From: Nocardia carnea
GTDB lineage: Bacteria > Actinomycetota > Actinomycetes > Mycobacteriales > Mycobacteriaceae
Assembly (NCBI RefSeq): GCF_029868855.1
Contig: NZ_JARWOV010000017.1
Coordinates: 1 to 35,271 of the forward strand
Direction of reading: 5' to 3'
Length of the DNA: 35,271 nucleotides
This document shows positions 1-9,296 of this stretch, one piece after another. The translations under genes were made by a program, and so were the position numbers. The notes beneath the pieces are model-generated. The model worked only from the letters and a program-made list of their open reading frames with translations. It was not told the DNA's origin and ran no database searches. Position 1 is the stretch's first letter, and each line of letters opens with the position of its first letter.

Positions 1-309
<309 letters not shown>

Positions 310-412
310 CCGGTGATTGTACGGCGGCGGGAGCGGCCGGGCGGGTGGTTGCCGACAGGCGGATAGGGGCAACTGTTCGGCAATCCGGCCCGTCGGCCCA
401 TATCATTCAGCT

Positions 413-1060
413 ATGCCGACCTACGAGGAAGCGAGGGCCGCTCCGGTGTTCGGTCGCGGTGTACGTCAGACGGTGCTGGCGATGGGGGTGTGTTCGGTGG
501 TGATCGGGGTCGCGACGGTGGTGTGGCCCGATAAATCGCTGGGCGCGGTGGGGAATCTGTTCATGTTCTCGCTGCTGTGCAGCGCGGTGTCGTTGGCGAC
601 GGTGGCGGTGGGCAGCGACCTGGGTCGTTTTCCGCGGACTCTGCTGTTCCTGGCGGCGGTGGTGTCGCTGGTGACGGCCACGCTGTGCTTCCGGGCGGGG
701 AACTGGACGCTGCTGCTGGCGATGTGGCTGGGTTTGGCGTGGTCGGTGCGGGGCATCGCCCATGCGGTGGCGGGGGTGTGGGACGACGACGAGGTGACCG
801 GTCAGGGCAAACAGGAGTTGTTCGGTCTGGTGACGTTGGCCGCGGGCCTGGTGATCGCGGTGGCCCCGTTCGACAGTATCGAGATGCTGGCCGCGGTCGC
901 GGGCTGTTGTATGACGGCGTTCGGTGCGCTGGAGGTGTGGACGGCGCTGCGTTCACCGCTGGCGGTGCGGTCGCCGGATTCGGACACGCTGACACCGGAA
1001 CAGCATCTGACCTCGGTGATCGCGAGCGCTGGTGGTTCGGGAGGACGCGCCACGGACTGA
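413..1060 (+). CDS. HdeD/DUF308-like integral membrane protein
   Basis: This 215-residue protein (from MPTYEEARAAPVFG) is mostly hydrophobic, with about six membrane segments in three helical-hairpin pairs, a short charged cytoplasmic loop (DDDEVTGQGK) and a polar C-terminal tail of about 35 residues. The repeated hairpins and the GIA..VAGVW and GALEVWTALR stretches are typical of the HdeD/DUF308 family. Members are known from acid resistance in enterobacteria, but the role in actinomycetes is not established. The frame stays open upstream to 317, but the ATG at 413 begins the conserved protein. The Shine-Dalgarno is weak. It lies 39 bp before the next gene on the same strand and may be cotranscribed with it. 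Confidence 0.75.
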   Translation: MPTYEEARAAPVFGRGVRQTVLAMGVCSVVIGVATVVWPDKSLGAVGNLFMFSLLCSAVSLATVAVGSDLGRFPRTLLFLAAVVSLVTATLCFRAGNWTLLLAMWLGLAWSVRGIAHAVAGVWDDDEVTGQGKQELFGLVTLAAGLVIAVAPFDSIEMLAAVAGCCMTAFGALEVWTALRSPLAVRSPDSDTLTPEQHLTSVIASAGGSGGRATD

Positions 1061-1099
1061 ACCGCCGGATCGGTCCCGGTTTCGCTACTCTTTCCTGCT

Positions 1100-1639
1100 A
1101 TGGCGATCATTGCGAGCCATCGGATCATGCGCCTGCGTGCTCTTATCGAGCACCCCAATACCGGGGCCGACGAGCGGGCGACCGCGCAGCGGATGCTGGA
1201 TCGGCTGCTGGCCCGCTGTGGTGGCGCGCCGGTCGGTGACCGCACCTACGGCGACCGCCATCACCGGGTCGGCAAACATGCGGATCTGCCGGCGGTGGCG
1301 GAGATGATCCGGGCCGATATCGCACTCGGGCGGATCATGTTCGCTCCGCAGACACGGCTCGGTGAGCCTGCGATCCGGGATCCGCTGGGCGATGCGCCGG
1401 TGCAGATCGAGATCACGGTGGATCTGCCGCATCACGCGTGTATCGATATCACCATCGACAAGGTGCCGCGGGAATGGGGCTGGGTGGTCGAGGACGGTAT
1501 CGAGCGGGTCAGTCCGCAGTTGCAGGAGCTGGCAACAGAGCTGGCCGACATCATGAACGGCTACAACTTCGACGGCAGCGATATCGCGAAACGGTTCTTC
1601 GGCCGGGTCCGGATCCCGGAGCTGACCCTGGTCTGGTAG
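1100..1639 (+). CDS. Uncharacterised actinobacterial protein, 179 aa
   Basis: The protein is soluble, with no signal peptide or membrane segment. Residues about 10-40 (RLRALIEHPNTGADERATAQRMLDRLLAR) look like the helical N-terminal element seen in DUF2786-type proteins, where a short helix-turn segment precedes a variable domain. The C-terminal two thirds alternate short strands and helices (VQIEITVDLPHH, ACIDITIDKVPREWGW) and end in a hydrophobic LTLVW. I do not recognise a catalytic motif. Codon use matches the neighbours. It follows the HdeD-like gene by 39 bp and is followed by a hairpin that separates it from the convergent OsmC gene. Function unknown. Confidence 0.65.
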   Translation: MAIIASHRIMRLRALIEHPNTGADERATAQRMLDRLLARCGGAPVGDRTYGDRHHRVGKHADLPAVAEMIRADIALGRIMFAPQTRLGEPAIRDPLGDAPVQIEITVDLPHHACIDITIDKVPREWGWVVEDGIERVSPQLQELATELADIMNGYNFDGSDIAKRFFGRVRIPELTLVW

Positions 1640-1682
1640 CGCATCGAGTTGCCGGGCGTACGATCCGCCGCAGCAGGGAATG

Positions 1683-1702
1683 GCCGCCGCCTACGCGGCG
1701 GC
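1683..1702. terminator. Hairpin between convergent genes
   Basis: GCCGCCGC at 1683-1690 pairs perfectly with GCGGCGGC at 1695-1702 around a 4-base CTAC loop. It lies between the ends of the rightward 179-residue gene (1639) and the leftward OsmC gene (1734). There is no T tract, as is common for actinobacterial terminators. A terminator role is inferred from position. Confidence 0.5.
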
Positions 1703-1733
1703 GGGGCGCCCGGCAGAATCCGGACGGGCGGGT

Positions 1734-2210
1734 TCACCCGCCGGCTACCGCTATCCGTGGGGTATGACTCACCGGGAAGTTCACCGAGGCCGCGATAAAG
1801 CATTTCGCCGCAGCGTCGCCGTGTAGTTCACGGGCCCGGTCGACCATATCGGCGGAGGCGACCGTCACCACCGGCCGCAGTTCCACGCCGGTGAAATGCC
1901 CGCCTCCGTCGGCGGTTTCCGCCATCGTCGCCTGGGCCTCGTCGTGGTATTCGAGCACCGTCACCCCGCTCACGGCGCACAGGTGCAGATACCACAGCAG
2001 ATGGCATTGACTCAGGGCCGCGACCAACAGCAGTTCCGGGTTCCACCGGGTGTCGTCGCCGCGGAACGCCGGGTCCGCGGAGCCGACCAGGTCGGGGCGG
2101 CCGGGTGCACTTGTCACGTAGGACCGTTCGTAGGAGCGGTAGTCGACGGTTCCGGTCGTGCCCGCCCCGGTCCAGTCGGTGCGGCATCCGTAGTGGTGGG
2201 TCCGTGTCAT
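1734..2210 (-). CDS. OsmC family protein
   Basis: This 158-residue protein is a member of the OsmC/Ohr family of thiol-dependent hydroperoxide reductases. The two family cysteines are visible in SQCHLLWYL and AAKCFIAASVNFPVSHTP, with the catalytic-fold sequence NPELLLVAALSQCH before the first. The N-terminus is YGCRTDWTG, and the family's strand-rich start (VDYRSYERSY) follows. The ATG at 2210 gives the normal family length; the frame stays open upstream but only as low-complexity Arg/Pro sequence. It lies 41 bp downstream of the SCO6745-family gene in the same direction and could be its operon partner. It likely acts in the cytoplasm on organic peroxides; the substrate cannot be told. Confidence 0.85.
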   Translation of the reverse strand: MTRTHHYGCRTDWTGAGTTGTVDYRSYERSYVTSAPGRPDLVGSADPAFRGDDTRWNPELLLVAALSQCHLLWYLHLCAVSGVTVLEYHDEAQATMAETADGGGHFTGVELRPVVTVASADMVDRARELHGDAAAKCFIAASVNFPVSHTPRIAVAGG

Positions 2211-2251
2211 ATCCGCGATCCTGCCGGGCCGGGTGGGGTTCGTCGACTCGA

Positions 2252-3133
2252 TCAGTTCGGGTCGGCGGCCTCGCCGAGGTCGAGCCCGATGGGGGTGACC
2301 CGAGGGATGTCTCCGGCCGCGATCACCGCGCGCGTCAACGGCCGCAGTGCACGCAGCAGTTCGTCGCGTTCCTCGGCGGTCAGGGCGGTGTAGGCGGAAG
2401 CGGCGGCGGCGTCGGTCTGTGTTTCGATACCGGCTTTCACCTCGGTTCCGCGGCCGGTGAGGGCACTGTCGGCGGCCCAGCCTCGGTTGTGGAGACCGTC
2501 CAGGCGTGCGGTCCATTCCTGGTCGTCGTAGTCGCGGGAGACGGTGTAGATGCCGCGGTCGGTGCCGTTGGCCAGTGCCTGCAGTACATGTGATTCCCGG
2601 CCGCCGACCCCGGCGGCGACGAGGGCGGCGATATGTCCGTCACCGCGGTGCTCCCGCAGCAGGGTCGCGGCGTACCAGAGGCGCGCGACCGGGTCGGTGG
2701 GTTCGGGTAGTGCTCGGTTGGCGGCGAACAGGGCCCGGCCTTCCAGTGGTGCCGTGGCGGCGGCGCGGCAGGCGAGTTCGGCGGCGGTGGCCAGGCCGGG
2801 GCTGTCGGCGAGTTCGCCGAGCTGGCGGCGCAGGGCCGCGGTGGCGCCGTGTTCGCGGGCGGTGAGCGCGGCCTGCGGCGGGGCGAATTCCCAGGCCGAC
2901 GGTAGGGCTTTCGCGACCCGGTCGTAGGTGAAGTTGTAGAACAGGGCGTGCACGATTTCGGGCCCTACCGGGCCGAGTGGTGCGGCGCGGCCGGCGAAGT
3001 ATCCCATCCAGAACCCGCGGTATCCGGCGGTTTTCAGGGCTTGGAGCGGTTCGGGGGAGAAGTAGGTGACCGCGTGCAGCGGTTCGAGCAGGCTCCAGGC
3101 CTGCCGGGCGTATGCGGGAAGAGCGGTACTCAT
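2252..3133 (-). CDS. SCO6745 family (SalK-like) protein
   Basis: This 293-residue protein begins with ARQAWSLLEPLHAVTYFSPE and continues with GFWMGYFAGRAAPLGPVGPEIV and ALFYNFTYDRVAKALPSAWEF, the signature of the actinobacterial SCO6745 family, sometimes called SalK-like. The C-terminal half (LTAEERDELLRALRPLTRAVI) contains winged-helix-like helices, and relatives are sometimes annotated as MarR-like. No biochemical role is established for the family. The ATG at 3133 sits directly before the conserved N-terminus. It is followed by the OsmC gene after 41 bp and preceded by the SRPBCC gene after about 100 bp, all leftward. Confidence 0.8.
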   Translation of the reverse strand: MSTALPAYARQAWSLLEPLHAVTYFSPEPLQALKTAGYRGFWMGYFAGRAAPLGPVGPEIVHALFYNFTYDRVAKALPSAWEFAPPQAALTAREHGATAALRRQLGELADSPGLATAAELACRAAATAPLEGRALFAANRALPEPTDPVARLWYAATLLREHRGDGHIAALVAAGVGGRESHVLQALANGTDRGIYTVSRDYDDQEWTARLDGLHNRGWAADSALTGRGTEVKAGIETQTDAAAASAYTALTAEERDELLRALRPLTRAVIAAGDIPRVTPIGLDLGEAADPN

Positions 3134-3235
3134 GGCTGTGAAGCTACTCGCCGGGGCGCGGGCGAATCGCCGTTGCGGCGACGTGGATGCCGGCTCCCGA
3201 TGAACCCAGCATGCTGTGAGATGAGCTGCGGAGGG

Positions 3236-3727
3236 TCAGTTCGTCGCTTCGCGGACGTCTTTTCCTTGTTCGGCGAACGCCTTGAAGTCCTGCATGTGTT
3301 GTTGTGACTGTTTACGGAAGGCGCCGGGCAGCAGAAGTGCGAGCAGCTTCATCAGGAAGCCGTCGAACCGGTATTCGTTCTCGCTCTCCCAGAGCGTCTT
3401 CTGCGGGCCGGCTTCGGTCAGCCGGTCGCGTACGGCGCTCCGCATGCCCTCGCCGACGATCTCGCGGTCGAAGTGAACGATGCTCGTTTTCGGGGTCTCG
3501 CGCAGGTCTGCCGGCTCCCGGCGGGTGATGGTCTCGGTGCACTCCATCGTGCGCCGGCCCATCTGCATCACGACCCGCGATATGGTGCCGAGCTGCCCGT
3601 GCTCCCCATTCAGCGGCTCGTGCAGTACCAGGCCCCGCAGCCATTTCGGCAGGTGTGCCGGGTCGGCGAGCAGTTCGGCCACCTTCTCCCGGGGCAGGGC
3701 GATCTCGATGGAGTCGGTGTATTTCAT
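3236..3727 (-). CDS. SRPBCC (START-like) family protein
   Basis: This 163-residue protein has the helix-grip fold pattern of polyketide-cyclase/START-like proteins: an N-terminal strand (DSIEIALPREKVAELLADPAHLPKWLRG) in which the W follows the family's short helices, central beta strands (TISRVVMQMGRRTMECTETIT), and a long C-terminal helix (FLMKLLALLLPGAFRKQSQQHMQDFKAFAEQG). Such proteins bind hydrophobic ligands; no catalytic residues can be assigned. The ATG at 3727 is the first in frame. It lies 103 bp downstream of the HxlR regulator in the same direction and could be under its control. Confidence 0.8.
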   Translation of the reverse strand: MKYTDSIEIALPREKVAELLADPAHLPKWLRGLVLHEPLNGEHGQLGTISRVVMQMGRRTMECTETITRREPADLRETPKTSIVHFDREIVGEGMRSAVRDRLTEAGPQKTLWESENEYRFDGFLMKLLALLLPGAFRKQSQQHMQDFKAFAEQGKDVREATN

Positions 3728-3830
3728 GGGCGCCTCGTTCCTTCTGCGTGTGGGCCGACGTGCTCCTCATGGTGCTCCTCGGCCGAGGGCGCCGCATCCT
3801 GTGTCCGTGACGAGCCACGGATATGTCCGC

Positions 3831-4367
3831 TCACATGTTCTGGTGTTCGGAAGCCCGGGCGGTCTCCTGGTAGGCGGCGGTCAGCTCGGCGAGTACGCCG
3901 TTCTCGGGCGCCGGCCGCCGATGCAGGTGGATATCGCGGAGTTCGTCCATGAAGCGCTGCCCGAGTTCGGGCCCACCGTCGGCGAGTAGTTGCGCGCGGA
4001 TGGCGAGTTCGGGTGTGGTGGGTAGCCAGCGGGCACCCCAGGCGCCGAGTTCGGTGATCAGGGGGAGGAGCTGGATCGCGGCTTCGGTGAGGTGGTATTC
4101 GACTTTCTGCCGGTGGCTGGGGTCGTCGTCGCGGGTGAGCAGTCCGGCGTCGACGAGTTTGGCGAGCCGGGCGGCGAGCATATTGGAGGCGATTCCTTCC
4201 ATAGAGGCACCGAGCAGTTCCCGGAAGTGGGTGTTGGCGCTGAACATGATGTCGCGCAGCACGATCAGGCTCCATCGGTCGCCGAGCAGTTCCATGGTCA
4301 TGTTGATCGGGCAGCCGGATTTGCCGGGCGCCACGGACAGCAGCGGCGGAGAAACTGGTTGCATCAT
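3831..4367 (-). CDS. HxlR family transcriptional regulator
   Basis: A 178-residue winged-helix regulator. The HxlR core runs from about residue 17: SGCPINMTMELLGDRWSLIVLRDIMF, then HFRELLGASMEGIASNMLAARLAKLVDAGLLTR as the recognition helix region, and KVEYHLTEAAIQLLPLI as the wing and dimer helix. A conserved Cys (SGCPI) precedes the helix-turn-helix, as in redox- or aldehyde-sensing members. The extension of about 60 residues after the core is longer than in the smallest HxlR proteins. It starts at ATG 4367, with a second in-frame ATG at 4364. It is divergent from the dihydrofolate-reductase-like gene, so it probably controls that gene and itself. Confidence 0.85.
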   Translation of the reverse strand: MMQPVSPPLLSVAPGKSGCPINMTMELLGDRWSLIVLRDIMFSANTHFRELLGASMEGIASNMLAARLAKLVDAGLLTRDDDPSHRQKVEYHLTEAAIQLLPLITELGAWGARWLPTTPELAIRAQLLADGGPELGQRFMDELRDIHLHRRPAPENGVLAELTAAYQETARASEHQNM

Positions 4368-4409
4368 GAGACCAGTCTAGGTAGTTTCACAACCGGTTGC
4401 ATATTGAAA
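4353..4409. promoter_or_regulatory. Divergent promoter with candidate HxlR operators
   Basis: Two direct repeats of the form AACYGGTTGCATnnTGA begin at 4353 and 4391, 38 bp apart. The first overlaps the HxlR start codons and the second contains the perfect 10-bp palindrome CAACCGGTTG (4390-4399). TTTCA at 4385-4389 and TGAAA at 4405-4409 frame that palindrome as an outer inverted repeat. ACTGGT (4354-4359) and ACCAGT (4371-4376) form a further pair. Two similar sites between divergent genes suggest binding by the adjacent HxlR regulator; this is inferred. Confidence 0.5.
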
Positions 4410-4424
4410 TCAGAAGGAGCTTCG

Positions 4425-5069
4425 ATGAGCCCACTCGTACGTGTGCAGAATTTCACCGTCTCCACCGATGGCTACGGAGCCGGTACCGGCCAGAGCCTCG
4501 ACCGGCCGTTCGGCCATGCGGATCCCGGGGTCATGATGGCGTGGGCCGGCGCCACCGCCAGCTGGCCCACCCGCACCGACCCCGGCGGCACCCGCGGCCT
4601 CGACGACTACTTCACCCGCGATTTCGCCCGCAATATCGGCGCGGAGATCATGGGACGCAACAAGTTCGGCCCCCAGCGCGGGCCCTGGGAGAACGACGAC
4701 TGGCAGGGCTGGTGGGGTGACGAGCCGCCGTTCCACACCCCCGTTTTCGTCCTGACCCACCATCCGCGCCCATCGTTCACCCTGGGCGACACAACCTTCC
4801 ACTTTCTCGACGCCACCCCGGAAAAAGCCTTGGAGCAGGCCTTCGCCGCCGCGGACGGTAAGGATGTGCGGATCGGCGGGGGTGTGGCGACGGTCCGCGA
4901 ATTCCTGGCCGCCGACCTGATCGATACTCTGCACGTCGTCGTCGCGCCGAACGAACTCGGCGCGGGCGAGCGGCTGTGGGAGCGCCCCGAGGAGCTGCTC
5001 GACCGGTTCCATCTGGAGAAGGTGCCCAGCCCGAGCGGGGTCGTGCACCATTTGTTCTGGCGCCGCTGA
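4425..5069 (+). CDS. Dihydrofolate reductase family (RibD C-terminal-like) protein
   Basis: This 214-residue protein starts MSPLVRVQNFTVSTDGYGAG, the N-terminus of the YyaP/RibD-C type dihydrofolate-reductase-like family. It then shows a GxN-type segment (EIMGRNKFGPQRGPW), PVFVLTHHPRPS, and the nucleotide-binding glycine region DVRIGGGVATVREFLAADLIDTLHVVVAPNELGAGERLW. These proteins bind NAD(P)H, but their substrates are usually unknown, and it is not the housekeeping FolA. The start is well set by AAGGAG at 4414-4419, five bases before the ATG. It is divergent from HxlR, with candidate operators between, and is followed by a strong terminator. Confidence 0.85.
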   Translation: MSPLVRVQNFTVSTDGYGAGTGQSLDRPFGHADPGVMMAWAGATASWPTRTDPGGTRGLDDYFTRDFARNIGAEIMGRNKFGPQRGPWENDDWQGWWGDEPPFHTPVFVLTHHPRPSFTLGDTTFHFLDATPEKALEQAFAAADGKDVRIGGGVATVREFLAADLIDTLHVVVAPNELGAGERLWERPEELLDRFHLEKVPSPSGVVHHLFWRR

Positions 5070-5076
5070 ACAGCGG

Positions 5077-5110
5077 AGTGCCCCGGATGTCCGAAGACCT
5101 CCGGGGCACT
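5077..5110. terminator. Strong bidirectional terminator hairpin
   Basis: AGTGCCCCGG (5077-5086) pairs perfectly with CCGGGGCACT (5101-5110) around a 14-base loop. It lies between the ends of the rightward dihydrofolate-reductase-like gene (5069) and the leftward katG (5136), so it can serve both. Confidence 0.75.
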
Positions 5111-5135
5111 CGCCTCTGTCAGCCGGTGATACCGA

Positions 5136-7343
<2,208 letters not shown>

Positions 7344-7778
7344 TCATTGCGGGCTGGACGACGTGGAGCAGGTGGGACACAGGCCCCAGTAGATGACCTC
7401 GGCTTCTTCGATGGTGAAACCGTGGTCGTCGGCGGCGGTCAGGCACGGCGCCGCTCCCGTGGCGCAATCGACATCGGTGATGGCGCCGCAGGACCGGCAG
7501 ACGAGGTGGTGGTGGTTGTCGGCGACCCGGGTTTCGTAGCGGGCCACCGAACCGGTGGGCTGGATACGGCGTAGCAGGCCTGCAGCCGTCAATGCCCGCA
7601 GCACGTCGTAGACGGCCTGCTGGGAGACGGCACCCAGGGTGGTCCGTACCTGCCCGATGATCGTGTCGGTATCGGAATGCGGGTTGTCGCATACGGCGTT
7701 CAGCACCGCGAGCCGTGGAGCGGTCACACGCAGCGCGGCGTCACGCAGCATGTTCTCGAACTCCGCGGTGGTGGTCAC
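7344..7778 (-). CDS. furA: Fur-family peroxide-sensing regulator FurA
   Basis: This 144-residue Fur family repressor sits directly upstream of katG. The winged helix covers about residues 15-75 (RVTAPRLAVLNAV, VSQQAVYDVLRALTAAGLLRRIQ). The metal-binding region has the HHHLVCRSCG motif with a CxxC pair at 94/97 and a second pair at 134/137 (GLCPTC), as expected for a structural zinc site. The start is the GTG at 7778; a -10-like element seven bases upstream suggests a leaderless transcript, which is known for mycobacterial furA. By homology it represses its own operon and releases it on oxidation. Confidence 0.93.
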   Translation of the reverse strand: MTTTAEFENMLRDAALRVTAPRLAVLNAVCDNPHSDTDTIIGQVRTTLGAVSQQAVYDVLRALTAAGLLRRIQPTGSVARYETRVADNHHHLVCRSCGAITDVDCATGAAPCLTAADDHGFTIEEAEVIYWGLCPTCSTSSSPQ

Positions 7779-7785
7779 AGCCCGA

Positions 7786-7835
7786 AGCCTACCGCTTTTC
7801 TGGAATCAATCAAGTATCAGTATCTATCCAGAAAA
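7786..7835 (-). promoter_or_regulatory. furA promoter and probable FurA operator
   Basis: On the minus strand TTGATT (7813-7808) and TAGGCT (7791-7786) are 16 bp apart and resemble -35 and -10 elements. Seven bases then lead to the GTG, so transcription probably begins at the start codon. TTTTCTGGA (7796-7804) and TCCAGAAAA (7827-7835) are perfect 9-bp inverted arms that flank the -35 element. The AT-rich GATTGATTCCAG block resembles the mycobacterial FurA binding region. The operator role is inferred. Confidence 0.6.
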
Positions 7836-7922
7836 CGCCCGGGATCGGTGTTCGGCCGGTACGATGCGCGCAACACCGACGATCTCGCGGAAGAACCCGG
7901 CCCACCCAGGAGGTGGAGAGTA

Positions 7923-8279
7923 ATGCGTCTCCCTGTCCGCCGCAGGACAATCGCCACACTCGGCGTTCTCGCCGCCCTCGCCGCGCCCGCATTCACCACG
8001 GGCCCGGCCGCTGCGCAACCCTCCTACTACGCCCCCGAGATGACTCCGTGCGACCACCTGTTCCGCAACCCCCTGGACGCACCCCGCCCCGGCACCGCGG
8101 TCTTCTGGAGCCCGTTCGGGGCCACCGGCATCGTCTGCTACGACAACGGGACAGGTCTGGCCGACTACTACCAGCGCGACCCGTGGGGCGCCTGGCACGA
8201 TATGAACGAACTGGCCCCGGGTCACTTCTTCTACAGCGTGTTCACCACCGGCATCCCCGACGCGGCGCACTGGCGCTGA
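7923..8279 (+). CDS. Small secreted protein, function unknown
   Basis: A 118-residue protein with a clear Sec signal peptide: a basic start (MRLPVRRRTI), a hydrophobic core (ATLGVLAALAAPAF) and a probable cleavage after AAA at about residue 31. The mature part of about 87 residues has two cysteines (MTPCDHLF and GIVCYDN) that could form a disulfide, and it is rich in aromatic residues. It resembles the many short exported proteins of Nocardia without a known role. The start is well supported by AGGAGG at 7908-7913, nine bases before the ATG. It is a single gene, divergent from furA, with the FurA region upstream. Confidence 0.75.
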   Translation: MRLPVRRRTIATLGVLAALAAPAFTTGPAAAQPSYYAPEMTPCDHLFRNPLDAPRPGTAVFWSPFGATGIVCYDNGTGLADYYQRDPWGAWHDMNELAPGHFFYSVFTTGIPDAAHWR

Positions 8280-9293
8280 CCCGGCCACCCGCAGGCATCG
8301 CTCCTTGCTCGCAGGGTCGGTGAGTACTCGCCACCTGCATGCACCGCAGCAGCCACCGGCACTACAGCCACCAGCCATCCGGTGCGTGGTGCCGCCCGGG
8401 AGGTCGTTCACAGCCGCACCGGCACTTCTTTTTATCGACACCGGGCGATGAAGAAAATTCGCGAGCCCTGGGCGCCGCCAAGCGATTTCACAACCGCCCC
8501 CGCCCCGCGCAGAACGCAGAAAATAAATACCCATTGCGCCGCTTGTCGAAACTTGCTTATCATTGCCTTCTCAGCTGGTCGTCAGAACGCGAGAGTGCTC
8601 CGGCGACCGCCGGTCCGAAATGCCCTCACCGGCAGATCGGGCGGAAAACGATGAATCCTCCAATTGTCGGGGTTGCGGGGAATCCATAGCGCGAATTCGA
8701 CGACAGTGCGGTCGCCGAATGTTGCTGGAACAAACTGGTACATAGGCACGCCACTTCCCAGAAGGCGATCCGGTGCAACCAATGAATTCCACACCCGTCA
8801 GCTTCCTGCTCGCCACGCCCGGCTCAGGGTCGAGACACGGCCGTGACCTGCGATCATCACGCCGATCAGGGCAGGATCACCGAAGCGTGCATCCCGCGAT
8901 TCCGATGCACGCCGGGTCCGCCGCGAGCCCACCCGGTCAGCGCCGTGTCCGGCGCAGGAACCATATTCCGGAGCCCAGCGCCGGCCATACCGGAGAACGT
9001 CCGGCATTCACGCCCGCGACCTTGTACTCCGGTATTGACCGACAGGCTTCTACACGAAATCAATAACCGTCAGGTCTCAATTATCCAAGGTGATTTATCA
9101 CGGGTTCACCACAAAACATTCACCACTACAGAAAATCACAGTAATTGACGCACCGCATTCCCTGCGGGCGGCATTCGGTGCCACTCGACCGAAATCCTCT
9201 TCGCTTTTCCGCCGGTAATGCACGTTCTTTGCGGGGCGGGGGCGGTCCGGGACGTCGACCGGCTCCTGAAATGACGAAATACATGGAGGTCAG
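8280..9293. other. Long leader or intergenic region before the NRPS
   Basis: About 1 kb with no convincing gene on either strand. The frames that stay open give low-complexity Arg/Pro/His sequence with no motif. The stretch is less GC-rich than its surroundings, especially at about 8520-8580 and 9050-9150. A short inverted repeat, GTGAT-TT-ATCAC, lies at 9090-9101, and TTGACC at 9035-9040 is a possible -35 element without a convincing -10. I see no iron box here. It most likely carries the NRPS promoter and a long untranslated leader. Confidence 0.5.
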
Positions 9294-9296
9294 GTG
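9285..9296 (+). promoter_or_regulatory. Ribosome binding site and GTG start of the NRPS
   Basis: GGAGGT (9285-9290) is followed three bases later by the GTG at 9294. The spacing is tight. An out-of-frame ATG at 9283 reads ATG GAG GTC AGG TGA and ends on the NRPS start, so it cannot be the gene's start. No other in-frame start nearby has a better site. Confidence 0.6.

Noticed and set aside
8339..8689. 116-codon open frame before the NRPS
   Set aside because: No Shine-Dalgarno, no motif and an unlikely His/Ser/Arg composition.
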